Assembly: GCF_003545885.1 (NCBI RefSeq)
Contig: NZ_QHCT01000001.1
Location: 1,406,001-1,470,000 of the forward strand
DNA: 64,000 bases
Reading direction: 5' to 3'
Source of the DNA: Leptospira stimsonii
Lineage (GTDB): Bacteria > Spirochaetota > Leptospiria > Leptospirales > Leptospiraceae
The position numbers were made by a program, and so were the translations under genes. Of this stretch, positions 9,269 to 18,242 are shown piece after piece. How positions within the stretch are numbered: the stretch's first letter is position 1; every line of letters begins with the position of its first letter. The notes beneath the pieces are model-generated. The model did no database searches, was not told the origin of the DNA, and worked only from the letters and a program-made list of their open reading frames with translations.

Positions 9269-10681
9269 ATGCTCTTTAACTCAATTCACTTTCTTATATT
9301 CTATCCGATCGTAGCGATCTCTTACTTTTTACTTCCCTTTCGTTTTCGGTGGATTCTTTTCCTCCTTGCGAGTTGTTATTTTTATATGGCCTTCATACCG
9401 GCCTACATTCTTATCCTCGCGTTTACGATCGTCTTGGATTATTATCTCGCGATCTGGATCGAGAATGCGAACGGATCAAAAAGAAGAACTTTCCTTATTT
9501 TGAGTCTCTCATCGAACATAGGAATTCTTATCTTTTTTAAATACTTCAACTTCCTTCTGGATAATACCGGAATTCTTTATAAATTTCTTTTTTCCTCGGA
9601 GATGCCGATTTCGCCTTTGGAAATCATTCTCCCGATCGGACTTTCGTTCCATACGTTTCAATCGATGGGTTATATCGTGGAAGTCTATCAGGGAAAGATC
9701 AAAGCGGAAAGACATCTCGGATACTATTGGGTTTATGTGATGTTCTTTCCCCAATTGGTCGCCGGTCCGATCGAAAGGGCGCATCACCTGATGACTCAGT
9801 TTCATCAGGAACACAAACTTCTCTTTCAAAACGTGGAAAACGGACTAAAATACATAGTTTACGGTTTCTTAATGAAGCTTTTTGTAGCGGATCGTCTATC
9901 CGTATTCGTGGACGCGATGTACAATCATCCTTCCGAAAAATCCGGAGCGGATCTTTTGGTCGCGACGTATTTTTTTGCGTTTCAGATCTATTGCGACTTT
10001 GCCGGTTATTCGAACATCGCGATCGGAACCGCAAAAATTCTCGGGATCGATTTGATGAAGAATTTTGATCGTCCTTATTTTTCCTCCAGCGTCTCCGAAT
10101 TTTGGGGGCGTTGGCATATTTCTCTTTCCTCCTGGTTTCGGGATTACGTGTATATTCCGTTAGGTGGGAATCGTGTCTCCACGTTTCGACATATTAGTAA
10201 TCTCTTAATCGTTTTCGGACTTTCCGGAATCTGGCACGGAGCGAATTGGACTTTCGTCATCTGGGGACTTCTAAACGGAATTTATCTTAGTTTGGAAGTT
10301 CTGATTCGAAAGGTATTTCCTAAAGAAAAATCGAAACACAATTGGTTTCGAATATTAGGAATTCTGTTTACGTTCCATTGTGTTCTTTTGAGTTGGGTGT
10401 ATTTCCGCGCGAGTTCCGTAGGAGTCGCGCATGAGATTCTTTCGAGAATATTCGATTTTTCCGCCGGAGAATCTTTGGATTTGATCGTGGAATTTCAAAG
10501 GAAGGCGGGTGTTTTCGCGCTCTTTTTATTTCTTTTCTTGGAAGCGATTTTCCCGTTCTGGGAAAAAACGAAGGAAGGTTGGAAAAGATACGGGGACTGG
10601 GCGGTTGCGGGTCTCTTTGTTGTTTTGATTTTTACGGGAGGAGTGTTCTATGGATCCAGTTTCATCTACTTCCAGTTCTAA
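9269..10681 (+). CDS. MBOAT-family O-acyltransferase (AlgI-like)
   Basis: 470 aa polytopic membrane protein of the MBOAT family. The AlgI/DltB-like landmarks are PIGLSFHTFQSMGY, MFFPQLVAGPIERA, DFAGYSNIAIGTAKILG, FWGRWHISLSSWFRDYVYIPLGG and SGIWHGANWTFVIWG, with the catalytic His at residue 323. Such proteins move acyl (usually acetyl) groups across the membrane onto surface polysaccharides or other exported acceptors. The last 32 bp overlap the next gene, an SGNH/AlgJ-like protein, forming the standard transfer pair. The acceptor is unknown; lipopolysaccharide O-antigen is a reasonable guess. Confidence 0.92.
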   Translation: MLFNSIHFLIFYPIVAISYFLLPFRFRWILFLLASCYFYMAFIPAYILILAFTIVLDYYLAIWIENANGSKRRTFLILSLSSNIGILIFFKYFNFLLDNTGILYKFLFSSEMPISPLEIILPIGLSFHTFQSMGYIVEVYQGKIKAERHLGYYWVYVMFFPQLVAGPIERAHHLMTQFHQEHKLLFQNVENGLKYIVYGFLMKLFVADRLSVFVDAMYNHPSEKSGADLLVATYFFAFQIYCDFAGYSNIAIGTAKILGIDLMKNFDRPYFSSSVSEFWGRWHISLSSWFRDYVYIPLGGNRVSTFRHISNLLIVFGLSGIWHGANWTFVIWGLLNGIYLSLEVLIRKVFPKEKSKHNWFRILGILFTFHCVLLSWVYFRASSVGVAHEILSRIFDFSAGESLDLIVEFQRKAGVFALFLFLFLEAIFPFWEKTKEGWKRYGDWAVAGLFVVLIFTGGVFYGSSFIYFQF

Positions 10682-11615
10682 AACTCTACGTTATGTGAGC
10701 TTGCTTTTCACTCTTCTTCTTTCCGTTATTGTGTTGGATCGGATTTCCTATTCTTTTTTCTTTTCGCAATACGATAAGATGTTTTCATTGTATAAGAATT
10801 TTAAACCCTCGAATGTCCTCATAGTAGGGTCGAGTCATATCCTTTGGGATTTGGATCCCGTCGTCTTAGCGAAAGAATTAAAACAACCCGTCACACTCTT
10901 GAATATTCCGGGGGCGAACTTAACACTTCGAAAGGAAATCGTAGGCGAATATATAAGGAAGAATGGAAATCAAAAACCTTCTCTTCTCGTTTTGGAAGCG
11001 GATAAATTCGTGTTTCACAAAGGGCGTTATCCCGATTCCGCTTATAAATCCGTAAAGGGTTACTATCACAAGGGATTGTTCACTGATTTTCTGGATCGAA
11101 AAGTCTCGGAAGAATCTTTTTTGGAATACTGGATGTTTCGGATTTCCCATTCTTATTCTCTCAATTCTTTTTCCCATTTCATCTTTTCCAAACTCTATGA
11201 TAAGTATCTTTCTACGATTTTCGTTTGGAGACTGAACGCGAACGAAAGGGAAAACGAAGAAAGAATTGAGAGCTGGAAAAAACAGTATGAAAATCTTTCT
11301 CCACAAATCGAAGGCGAAATCGTACAAGAACTTTATGAAATTCTAAAGTTCACTCAGAAGAACGGAGTAAAGGTTGTTCTTTTGGAAACTCCTAACTTTT
11401 TCTTTTCGGAGCAAGAGAATTCGAAATACGACGTGGTTCGAAAGGAACTTTCTAAGATCGCGGAAAATTCCGGCGCGGTCTATCTTCGTTTGGATCCTTC
11501 CGTTTTCGAAACGAGGTCGGAATTCTTCTTTGACGCCTCGCATCTCAATCTTTTGGGGAAGGCCGCTTATACGGATTATTTTCAAAAAGAGCTTCGAAAA
11601 AAATCGTTGTTTTAG
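10650..11615 (+). CDS. SGNH/AlgJ-DltD-like membrane-anchored acyl-transfer partner
   Basis: 321 aa with one N-terminal membrane anchor (about residues 14-34). The rest is an SGNH-hydrolase-like periplasmic domain. Block I reads VLIVGSSHILWDLDP (nucleophile Ser in GSSH), and the C-terminal FFDASHLNLLGKAAYTDYF carries the Asp-x-x-His pair. Proteins of this type complete acyl transfer started by an MBOAT partner. Translation is coupled to the MBOAT gene by a 32-bp overlap. The family is recognised from motifs; the exact acceptor is unknown. Confidence 0.82.
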   Translation: MDPVSSTSSSKTLRYVSLLFTLLLSVIVLDRISYSFFFSQYDKMFSLYKNFKPSNVLIVGSSHILWDLDPVVLAKELKQPVTLLNIPGANLTLRKEIVGEYIRKNGNQKPSLLVLEADKFVFHKGRYPDSAYKSVKGYYHKGLFTDFLDRKVSEESFLEYWMFRISHSYSLNSFSHFIFSKLYDKYLSTIFVWRLNANERENEERIESWKKQYENLSPQIEGEIVQELYEILKFTQKNGVKVVLLETPNFFFSEQENSKYDVVRKELSKIAENSGAVYLRLDPSVFETRSEFFFDASHLNLLGKAAYTDYFQKELRKKSLF

Positions 11616-11697
11616 ATTAGAATTTTTCCTTTTAAGATTTTTTCTCCACAAACGAGGACAACCTCATCCGGAAATATCTTGAATCTTAATATGAATT

Positions 11698-11859
11698 TGT
11701 CGGAGATACGACGACTCTTCCATAAAAGTCGCGGGCCCCACCCTGATTTTGGGTGGAGGGGCGCGGTGGCGGGAAAACCTCGGCGGATTTTTCTTTATCA
11801 CAAAATTCTACTTTTTGCAAATAAAAAGTGTTCCCTTTTCTCTCGTAGGAACTCCTACA
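11698..11859 (-). repeat. Dispersed intergenic repeat, copy A (MITE-like)
   Basis: 162 bp in a spacer, inverted relative to the other three copies (30015-30163, 32719-32870, 63266-63426). The ends are imperfect inverted repeats of TGTAGGAACTCCTAC. The core has TTTATCACAAAAT and a CACCC...GGGTG hairpin next to a GCGCG patch. No coding capacity. Nothing else is recognisable in the 11616-12107 spacer. Confidence 0.8.
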
Positions 11860-12107
11860 AATTTCGATCGGAGCATTTTTTGATTCTAAATACTTTTTCC
11901 AACTTGCGAGTAAGGTTAAGGCGAGGAAGGGAAGGCCGTAGTTGTTTTCGAAGGACGAAATTTAATAAGATTTAAAAACGAACTTAAAACCTTTCGACTC
12001 GGATTCGCAGGGCTTTTGTTGTGCGGAATTTAGAAAGTAGATTCGCCGAGTCTTGAGATACGATTCGATCGAGAACCGAAAAGTTTTTTGGAAAAAACTT
12101 ATTTTTC

Positions 12108-12755
<648 letters not shown>

Positions 12756-12808
12756 TCGAAACTTAGAAACTGATTTCGTAGGCTATATAGAGAAGGTCAA
12801 TATAAAAA

Positions 12809-13552
12809 TCAATCCTTGACTACGATGGCTCCCGATCTCAATTTTGCAGGTAGCATTTTTGAAAGGCCTTCTGCTTCTTTTTTAGACGATGCGGAGCCAA
12901 ATCGTACCGTATAATATCCGTTTCTTGATCTTTTGACGGTTGCTTTCGAATTTTTATCCTTACCGGAGATTGATTTTTTTAATTCGTCTGCTTTTTCTTT
13001 GTCTTTGAACGCCGCGACTTGAAGAGTAAAACCGTTTGACTCTTCGTCCGAGGAAGATTTAGAAATTCGTTTCGATTTTTTTTCTTCGTTCTTTTTGATT
13101 TTTTTAGATTCTCTGGAACCTTCCGGTTCTTTTACAGATAACGTTTCTGGTGCGGATTTGTTTTCCTTTTCAACGGAGGAGGAAGGAGATGTTCCGGATT
13201 TTTTAAACTCCACGACTTCGGTAGCAGGAGGAATGTTTTTAAAGGTAACGGAATCCTGCTCTTTGGAATTCGAAGGTGAACTCGTAGTCGCCGGAGGAAT
13301 TTCCGTTGTTGTCGAAGCTTTGTTTCCTTCCGTCGGAATTTGGCCAGGCTCTGAAAAAGGAATTCCGCTTTGTATTTCTTGGCTCTTGATGTCGTTTAAC
13401 GTTAAGGATTCTTCTCCCGAATTTCCGCCCCGTTTTTTTCCCACGGAAACTCCTAAGAAGAAAAACGAAAATAAAAGTCCGAGTAAGAATAAAGAGAGAA
13501 TTAGAATTCTCTTATTGTCGAGATTGATCACATAAAATATTTTTTCTTTCAT
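12809..13552 (-). CDS. SPOR-domain membrane protein
   Basis: 247 aa bitopic inner-membrane protein. A cytoplasmic stub is followed by a transmembrane helix (about residues 15-36) and a long Ser/Thr/Pro/Lys-rich periplasmic linker. The C-terminal SPOR domain starts near FTLQVAAFKDKEKADELKK (about 175-247). SPOR domains bind denuded septal peptidoglycan, so a role in cell division or cell-wall remodelling is likely. The ATG overlaps the coaE stop as ATGA, a sign of translational coupling. Confidence 0.85.
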   Translation of the reverse strand: MKEKIFYVINLDNKRILILSLFLLGLLFSFFFLGVSVGKKRGGNSGEESLTLNDIKSQEIQSGIPFSEPGQIPTEGNKASTTTEIPPATTSSPSNSKEQDSVTFKNIPPATEVVEFKKSGTSPSSSVEKENKSAPETLSVKEPEGSRESKKIKKNEEKKSKRISKSSSDEESNGFTLQVAAFKDKEKADELKKSISGKDKNSKATVKRSRNGYYTVRFGSASSKKEAEGLSKMLPAKLRSGAIVVKD

Positions 13553-14172
13553 AACATTCTTCCTAACAGAGTTGTGTAGAGAGTTTTACATTCTTCTCTC
13601 AGTGTTTCGAGATTCCCTCTGTTTCTAATTGTATAATCGGCTCTTTTTAGCTTTTCCGAAAGAGGAAGTTGGTTTGCGATTCTCGCCAAAACATCCTCTT
13701 TTGTAACACCGTCTCTCGATACGGTCCTGGAAATCGATTCTTCCGGATCCGAATCCACGGTCACCGTTGTGTCGCAGAGCGTATGGGCGTCTGTTTCAAA
13801 AAGAAGGGGAACTTCCCAGACGACGAGTTTGCCCGAAGCCTCCGTTTCCAGGATCTTCAAAAAATCCTTTCTTACCCTCGGATGAATCAGTTTGTTGAGT
13901 CCTTCCAATTTTTTCGGATCATGAAAGACCAGTTCCGCGATTTTTTTCCGGTCCGGTTTTCCTTCCGAGTTGAGAATCTCCGATCCCAAAAGTTCGATGA
14001 GTTCTTTAAGAATGGGAGAATCCGGGGCCGTATAACGTTTGGCGAGCTGATCTGCCTGAATCGGAAATGCTCCCAATTCCGCAAAAATCTTTGTCGCGGT
14101 GCTTTTTCCACCTCCGATCATTCCGGTAATTCCGACCAAGAAGGCCTTTTTTCCAGAACTCGAACTCTGCAT
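13549..14172 (-). CDS. coaE: Dephospho-CoA kinase
   Basis: 207 aa from the ATG at 14172 (MQSSSSGKKAFLVGITG). A longer frame to 14259 adds 29 residues not expected for the family. The enzyme phosphorylates dephospho-CoA in the last step of coenzyme A synthesis. The P-loop GMIGGGKST, the QADQLAKR substrate segment, HPRVRKDF, VWEVPLLFE and the RIANQLPLSEKLKRADYTI lid region are in family order. It is coupled to the downstream SPOR gene by ATGA overlap. Confidence 0.92.
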   Translation of the reverse strand: MQSSSSGKKAFLVGITGMIGGGKSTATKIFAELGAFPIQADQLAKRYTAPDSPILKELIELLGSEILNSEGKPDRKKIAELVFHDPKKLEGLNKLIHPRVRKDFLKILETEASGKLVVWEVPLLFETDAHTLCDTTVTVDSDPEESISRTVSRDGVTKEDVLARIANQLPLSEKLKRADYTIRNRGNLETLREECKTLYTTLLGRML

Positions 14173-14659
14173 GCGTTGATGTTGGCCTTCTACCTCAAAA
14201 AGTACAAGCAAAAAAGAAATTTCCGGATTCTCTTGAGCCGGGTTGGGAGTTCCTACCAAACTCAGGTTAAAAATGAGATTTGTTTTTTGGATCCGGAAGG
14301 AAATCGTCGATTTGGAAAAAGATTCGAAAAGATCGGATTTTTAGAAGAATGGGGAAGATTTCTTTGATTGGGAGTTGCTTGGGTTTAGAAGAAGGGCCTT
14401 TCTTTTGAAAAATCGCGGGAACTCCCCGCGAAATTGATTTCTTTGGCGAAGAACACCTGGCTCTTTCCTTACGATTCGTACGACAAATGACTTGCTGTCG
14501 AATCATTCAAAAGTATGAACTCACACTTTCAGAGCTTGGCTCTTTGCTTCTTATCCGCAAGGTGATACAGAAGAATCCTTTGAAAAGGCGGACCATTCTT
14601 TCCTATCTCCGGAGGCCTCTTTTACGAAAGAAACTCCGGATTCTTCCTGGAACTTCCTT
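14173..14659. other. Spacer between coaE and the NHL lipoprotein gene
   Basis: No gene supported. It contains GGAACTCC-type words, including a near-perfect hairpin CGCGGGAACTCCCCGCG at 14414-14430 and a GGGAGTTCCTACC word near 14246. They are similar to motifs scattered through other spacers in the window. Minus-strand transcription leaves the lipoprotein gene into this space; no clear terminator was found. Confidence 0.5.
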
Positions 14660-17206
14660 TCAATCGATCTTACGAATAAAACGCAAGTAAGGATGCATTT
14701 CCACAACGAAAAGACTTCTTCCGTTCGAAACCATTCCTCTCGGATCGTAAAAACTTCCTTCTCCTGCTTGGCAGGTTCCGATCGTTCCTCCATCAGGGCC
14801 GCCCGAATAAGTATGTGGCGTTCCTGTTGAGGTCACCGGATTCACCGGTGCGCATCCCAAAAGATTTGAGACAGCGTAAGGAGCGGTCTTGGAAATTTTT
14901 TTGATCAAGGTAGTTCCGTCCGAAACGTAAAGATGATTGTTGTCTTGTGCGATCGCGAACGGTTTCGCAAGACGAGCGGAAGTTCCCGTTGTGTTCACCA
15001 CATTCCCATAGGTTCCTGCCGGATCTCCTGCGATCGTCGTTACAAAGGGAGGACTGGTCGTCAAATCTACTTTCTTAATATTGTGGGAATTGGTATCGGC
15101 GACGTAGAGCGTATTCGAATCGTAAACCACATGAGTCGGTTGATTGAACTTGGCAACGTCTCCCGGACCGTCGAGTGTTCCCGCGACCCCACTACCTGCG
15201 ATTGTTGTCACGGTATTATCGGATATCTTAATCTTCCGAATCTTATGATTCCCCGTATCGGCTATGTAGAGAAAGGTCCCATCCGTCGCGATTCCATTGG
15301 GAGATTTGAATCTCGCGGTCGTTCCTGTGCCGTCCGTGGTACCAAACGTTCCCGAAAGACCGGCGATTGTAGAATAAGAATTGTTGAGTAGATTGTATTT
15401 TACGATGTAATGATTCTGACTCGTAATATACAGATAGATTCCGTCCGTTGAGATTCCTTTTGGCGTCTGAATCGTGATCGGTAAAGTGGAAAGAGTTCGA
15501 GTCGCGATGTGAATCTTTCGAACCGTTCCCAACGCTGGCGTTGCCAAATTGAAATCCACGGCATAGATATTGATTCCATCCGTTGTGATATGATACATAT
15601 TGGAAAGTCTTCCCACGGGAGTTGGCCCTGAGGCAAAACCGTATCCGTCCAACATTGTGTCGGGGTCTCCACCCGGATCTCCTATAAACCAATCCGAACT
15701 GCCCGTTGCAGGGTTTTCAACATAATATGCTAAAGGAATATTATTCACGAGAATATTTCCGTTCACCAAATTTCCTAAGGTGACCCCGTTCACACAATTG
15801 ATAAGAACCGTATTCACATCGATAGCCGCAATGGTTCCGGAATTTTGAGCGATATAACAGGTCTGCCCCGCCGGCTGGCTTGAAATCGAAATCGAGTAAG
15901 CCGATGCGTCCGCGATCGGAGTCGTCATCGTAAAGGCTCCGTTAGACGAAATTGTAGTCGTATCGGCTCCGTTATTTTTTATGGTAATACTTCCCGACAA
16001 ACCTGAAATCGTTCCGCCGACATTGTAGAGAGGAGCGCTACAAGAAACGGAGACGTCGGTGATCGAGGAAGAACTAACGGTTCCCGTATTGTTGCTCAAC
16101 GAACACAGTTGAGTCGGAGAACTCGGATTCTGTTGGACTGTGACGCTGTAAGCTGAACCGCTCGCGATGTTGGTGCCGAAAGAGAAACTTCCGTCCGCGG
16201 TAATCGAGATCGGATCGGTCCCGTTATTTTTTAAAACGAGCCCGCTTCCTATGACATTCGATGCAGATCCGCTGATTGTATAAGAATTGGTGGAACAAGA
16301 AACTGCGATTCCGCTGATCGCAGAAGAAGTTACCGATCCGCTTCCTCCCGTTACCGAACAAGTTTGAGTCGGCGAACTCGGATTTTGCGAAACGGTAACG
16401 TTATAAGTTCCTCCGCTGGAAATTCCAGTGGGAAAAGTGTAAGTCCCGTCTGTCGTAATGGCGATGTCGTCCGTTCCATTATTCTTTAAAGTTAATCCCG
16501 TGCCTGAAAGACCGGAAACTGTACCACTCACTGTGAAAGAATTCGTGGAACAAGTAACGTTCACGTTGGTTATATCAGCTCCCGCGATCAAACCGGAACC
16601 GTTGCTAACGGAGCAAGTTTGGCTGAGAGAACTTGGGTTTTGCGAAACGGTGACGTTATACGTGCCTCCGTTTGCAACGTTGGTTGCGAACGAAAAAGCA
16701 CCGTTGGCAGAAATGGAAGTGGAATCGGCGCCGTTGTTTTGTAGAGTAAGGCCCGTGCCGCTTAAGCCGGTGACCGTACCTTGAACGCTGTAACCAACGA
16801 CGGAACAAATCACTTGAATATTCGTGATCGGTTGGGAGAATACGATACCTGATCCGTTGCTAACGGAACAGATTTGCGCGGGAGCAAATGGATTTTGTCT
16901 GACCGTGACGTTGTAGGAAGCGGATCCAGCGATCTTTTCGTTAAAAACAAACGTGCCGTTTGCCGAAATGTTGATCGTTTCAGTTCCGTTATTCATCAGA
17001 ATCAATCCGGTTCCCGTTAATCCGACAACGGTTCCACCGATCGGTTCCGGAGTCAGATCTACCCCGTTCGCAGTGATAAACCCGGGAATATTAAGAATCG
17101 CCCTAAGAGAAAGATTCGAAGAATCCCTATCACCAAGACAATTGAATGTGATCAAAATCGCGGCGATTGTGCTTGTGCGGTGAAAGTAATTGAGCAAGGT
17201 TTTCAT
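14660..17206 (-). CDS. Lipoprotein with five Cys-paired repeats and an NHL-repeat domain
   Basis: 848 aa. The N-terminus has a signal sequence ending in a plausible spirochaetal lipobox (ILITFNC), so it is probably lipid-anchored. Residues about 57-470 contain five repeats of roughly 80 aa. Each has GTV.GL.GTGL.L.NNGTD near its start, Y.VTV.QNPSSP.Q.CS in the middle and a second Cys at its end, suggesting one disulfide per repeat. After about residue 470 come NHL-type segments such as PNGIATDGTFLYIADTGNHK, likely a beta-propeller. A surface or periplasmic binding role is inferred; the ligand is unknown. The promoter should lie in the AT-rich spacer upstream. Confidence 0.82.
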   Translation of the reverse strand: MKTLLNYFHRTSTIAAILITFNCLGDRDSSNLSLRAILNIPGFITANGVDLTPEPIGGTVVGLTGTGLILMNNGTETINISANGTFVFNEKIAGSASYNVTVRQNPFAPAQICSVSNGSGIVFSQPITNIQVICSVVGYSVQGTVTGLSGTGLTLQNNGADSTSISANGAFSFATNVANGGTYNVTVSQNPSSLSQTCSVSNGSGLIAGADITNVNVTCSTNSFTVSGTVSGLSGTGLTLKNNGTDDIAITTDGTYTFPTGISSGGTYNVTVSQNPSSPTQTCSVTGGSGSVTSSAISGIAVSCSTNSYTISGSASNVIGSGLVLKNNGTDPISITADGSFSFGTNIASGSAYSVTVQQNPSSPTQLCSLSNNTGTVSSSSITDVSVSCSAPLYNVGGTISGLSGSITIKNNGADTTTISSNGAFTMTTPIADASAYSISISSQPAGQTCYIAQNSGTIAAIDVNTVLINCVNGVTLGNLVNGNILVNNIPLAYYVENPATGSSDWFIGDPGGDPDTMLDGYGFASGPTPVGRLSNMYHITTDGINIYAVDFNLATPALGTVRKIHIATRTLSTLPITIQTPKGISTDGIYLYITSQNHYIVKYNLLNNSYSTIAGLSGTFGTTDGTGTTARFKSPNGIATDGTFLYIADTGNHKIRKIKISDNTVTTIAGSGVAGTLDGPGDVAKFNQPTHVVYDSNTLYVADTNSHNIKKVDLTTSPPFVTTIAGDPAGTYGNVVNTTGTSARLAKPFAIAQDNNHLYVSDGTTLIKKISKTAPYAVSNLLGCAPVNPVTSTGTPHTYSGGPDGGTIGTCQAGEGSFYDPRGMVSNGRSLFVVEMHPYLRFIRKID

Positions 17207-17787
17207 AAATATTTTTGTCTGAGAATCCGGTTTTTTTATATAGTTTCAAGACTGCCCCGGTTATTCCAAATCAGACGCCCTCCAACATTCGGTTTTTCTA
17301 AAATAAGATTCCAGTCCATTTCTCATTCTTTTACGAGAAAGAATTCAAAAAACCAACCAAAAAGGTTTCCAATCAATTAATGGAACAGATATTCGTATTG
17401 TCGGATTAATTATTCAAGTATTTTATTAAATCAGATTTATCTATATAATAAATATATAATATAATATCTTTCGCTCGTGAAATATCCAAATACACATTTA
17501 TACTGAATCATAAGAAATTATAAAAAGTAATAAAAAGAGGGGATCGTTTCCGAAACAAGGACGCTGGGTGGAAATTAGTATGGAATTTTAGGCACTCTAT
17601 TTAGCAAAGAGAACCGGATAAAAAATAAAAACGATTTCATGCGGAAGGAATGCTGATCGCCGTATTCGATTGTATGTTAATTGTGTAAAGTTGCCTCGAA
17701 ACAAACCCAAAGGAACAAGAAAATCCCTTTGGATTCGCATTGTAATTTAGAACCGAATCGCTCTTCTACCGGGAAGCGAATGAAAAT
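17207..17787. other. AT-rich promoter spacer
   Basis: No gene. The stretch 17390-17510 is far richer in A/T than its surroundings, with runs such as TATATAATAAATATATAA. It probably holds the promoter of the large minus-strand lipoprotein gene that begins at 17206. No repeat copy was found here. Confidence 0.5.
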
Positions 17788-18240
17788 TTAAATAACCACT
17801 TCTTCTTCGGTCGAAAGTTTTCGTAGGATATCCTCTATCAAAGGATAAAATTCCGATTCTTCCCTATCGATCCTTTTTCTGAGATGATCGAAGATCTCCG
17901 TCGTCTCTTCCTTGAAGTTTCCGAAATTCATTTCAATCGTAAGAGGATCCGAGTATTTACTTGCGTAATCAAGCAACGTGTCCTTTAGGCCGAACATAGT
18001 TTTCTGATATTGTTCGAAAAGAGAAACTAGAGTCGGAGAGTCATTCGTGTAGTTTTCCATCTTAAGATAAAGGTCCGTATCCTCGACATTGAGATGGAAG
18101 AGTAAGGAAGCAGAAAAGATAGAAAGCAGTTCGACCAAATGTCCTATGTTCGGATTTGCCTTATCGATTTCAGATTCGATCTGATGAGCGTATTCATTCA
18201 CGATCTGGTGTTGTCTTTTGAGTTTTCCGATCAATTCCAT
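17788..18240 (-). CDS. Hemerythrin HHE-domain protein
   Basis: 150 aa four-helix protein of the hemerythrin/HHE type, expected to bind a di-iron centre that reacts with O2 or NO. Visible ligands are His11 (RQHQIV), His49 with Glu53 (HLNVE), and His119 with Glu127/128 (FDHLRKRIDREESEFYP). The set looks slightly incomplete relative to classic oxygen carriers. It starts 2 bp after the stop of the EAL-domain gene, so the two are co-transcribed. A sensor or buffer for the neighbouring c-di-GMP phosphodiesterase is a reasonable inference. Confidence 0.85.
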   Translation of the reverse strand: MELIGKLKRQHQIVNEYAHQIESEIDKANPNIGHLVELLSIFSASLLFHLNVEDTDLYLKMENYTNDSPTLVSLFEQYQKTMFGLKDTLLDYASKYSDPLTIEMNFGNFKEETTEIFDHLRKRIDREESEFYPLIEDILRKLSTEEEVVI

Positions 18241-18242
18241 AT

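Noticed and set aside
13669..14367. 232-codon plus-strand frame antisense to coaE
   Set aside because: It mirrors a well-supported kinase gene; Arg/Lys/Phe-rich translation typical of antisense shadows.
14660..17206. Possible CRISPR or satellite array
   Set aside because: The periodicity is a ~240-bp protein-coding repeat with frame kept and diverged sequence, not direct DNA repeats with spacers.
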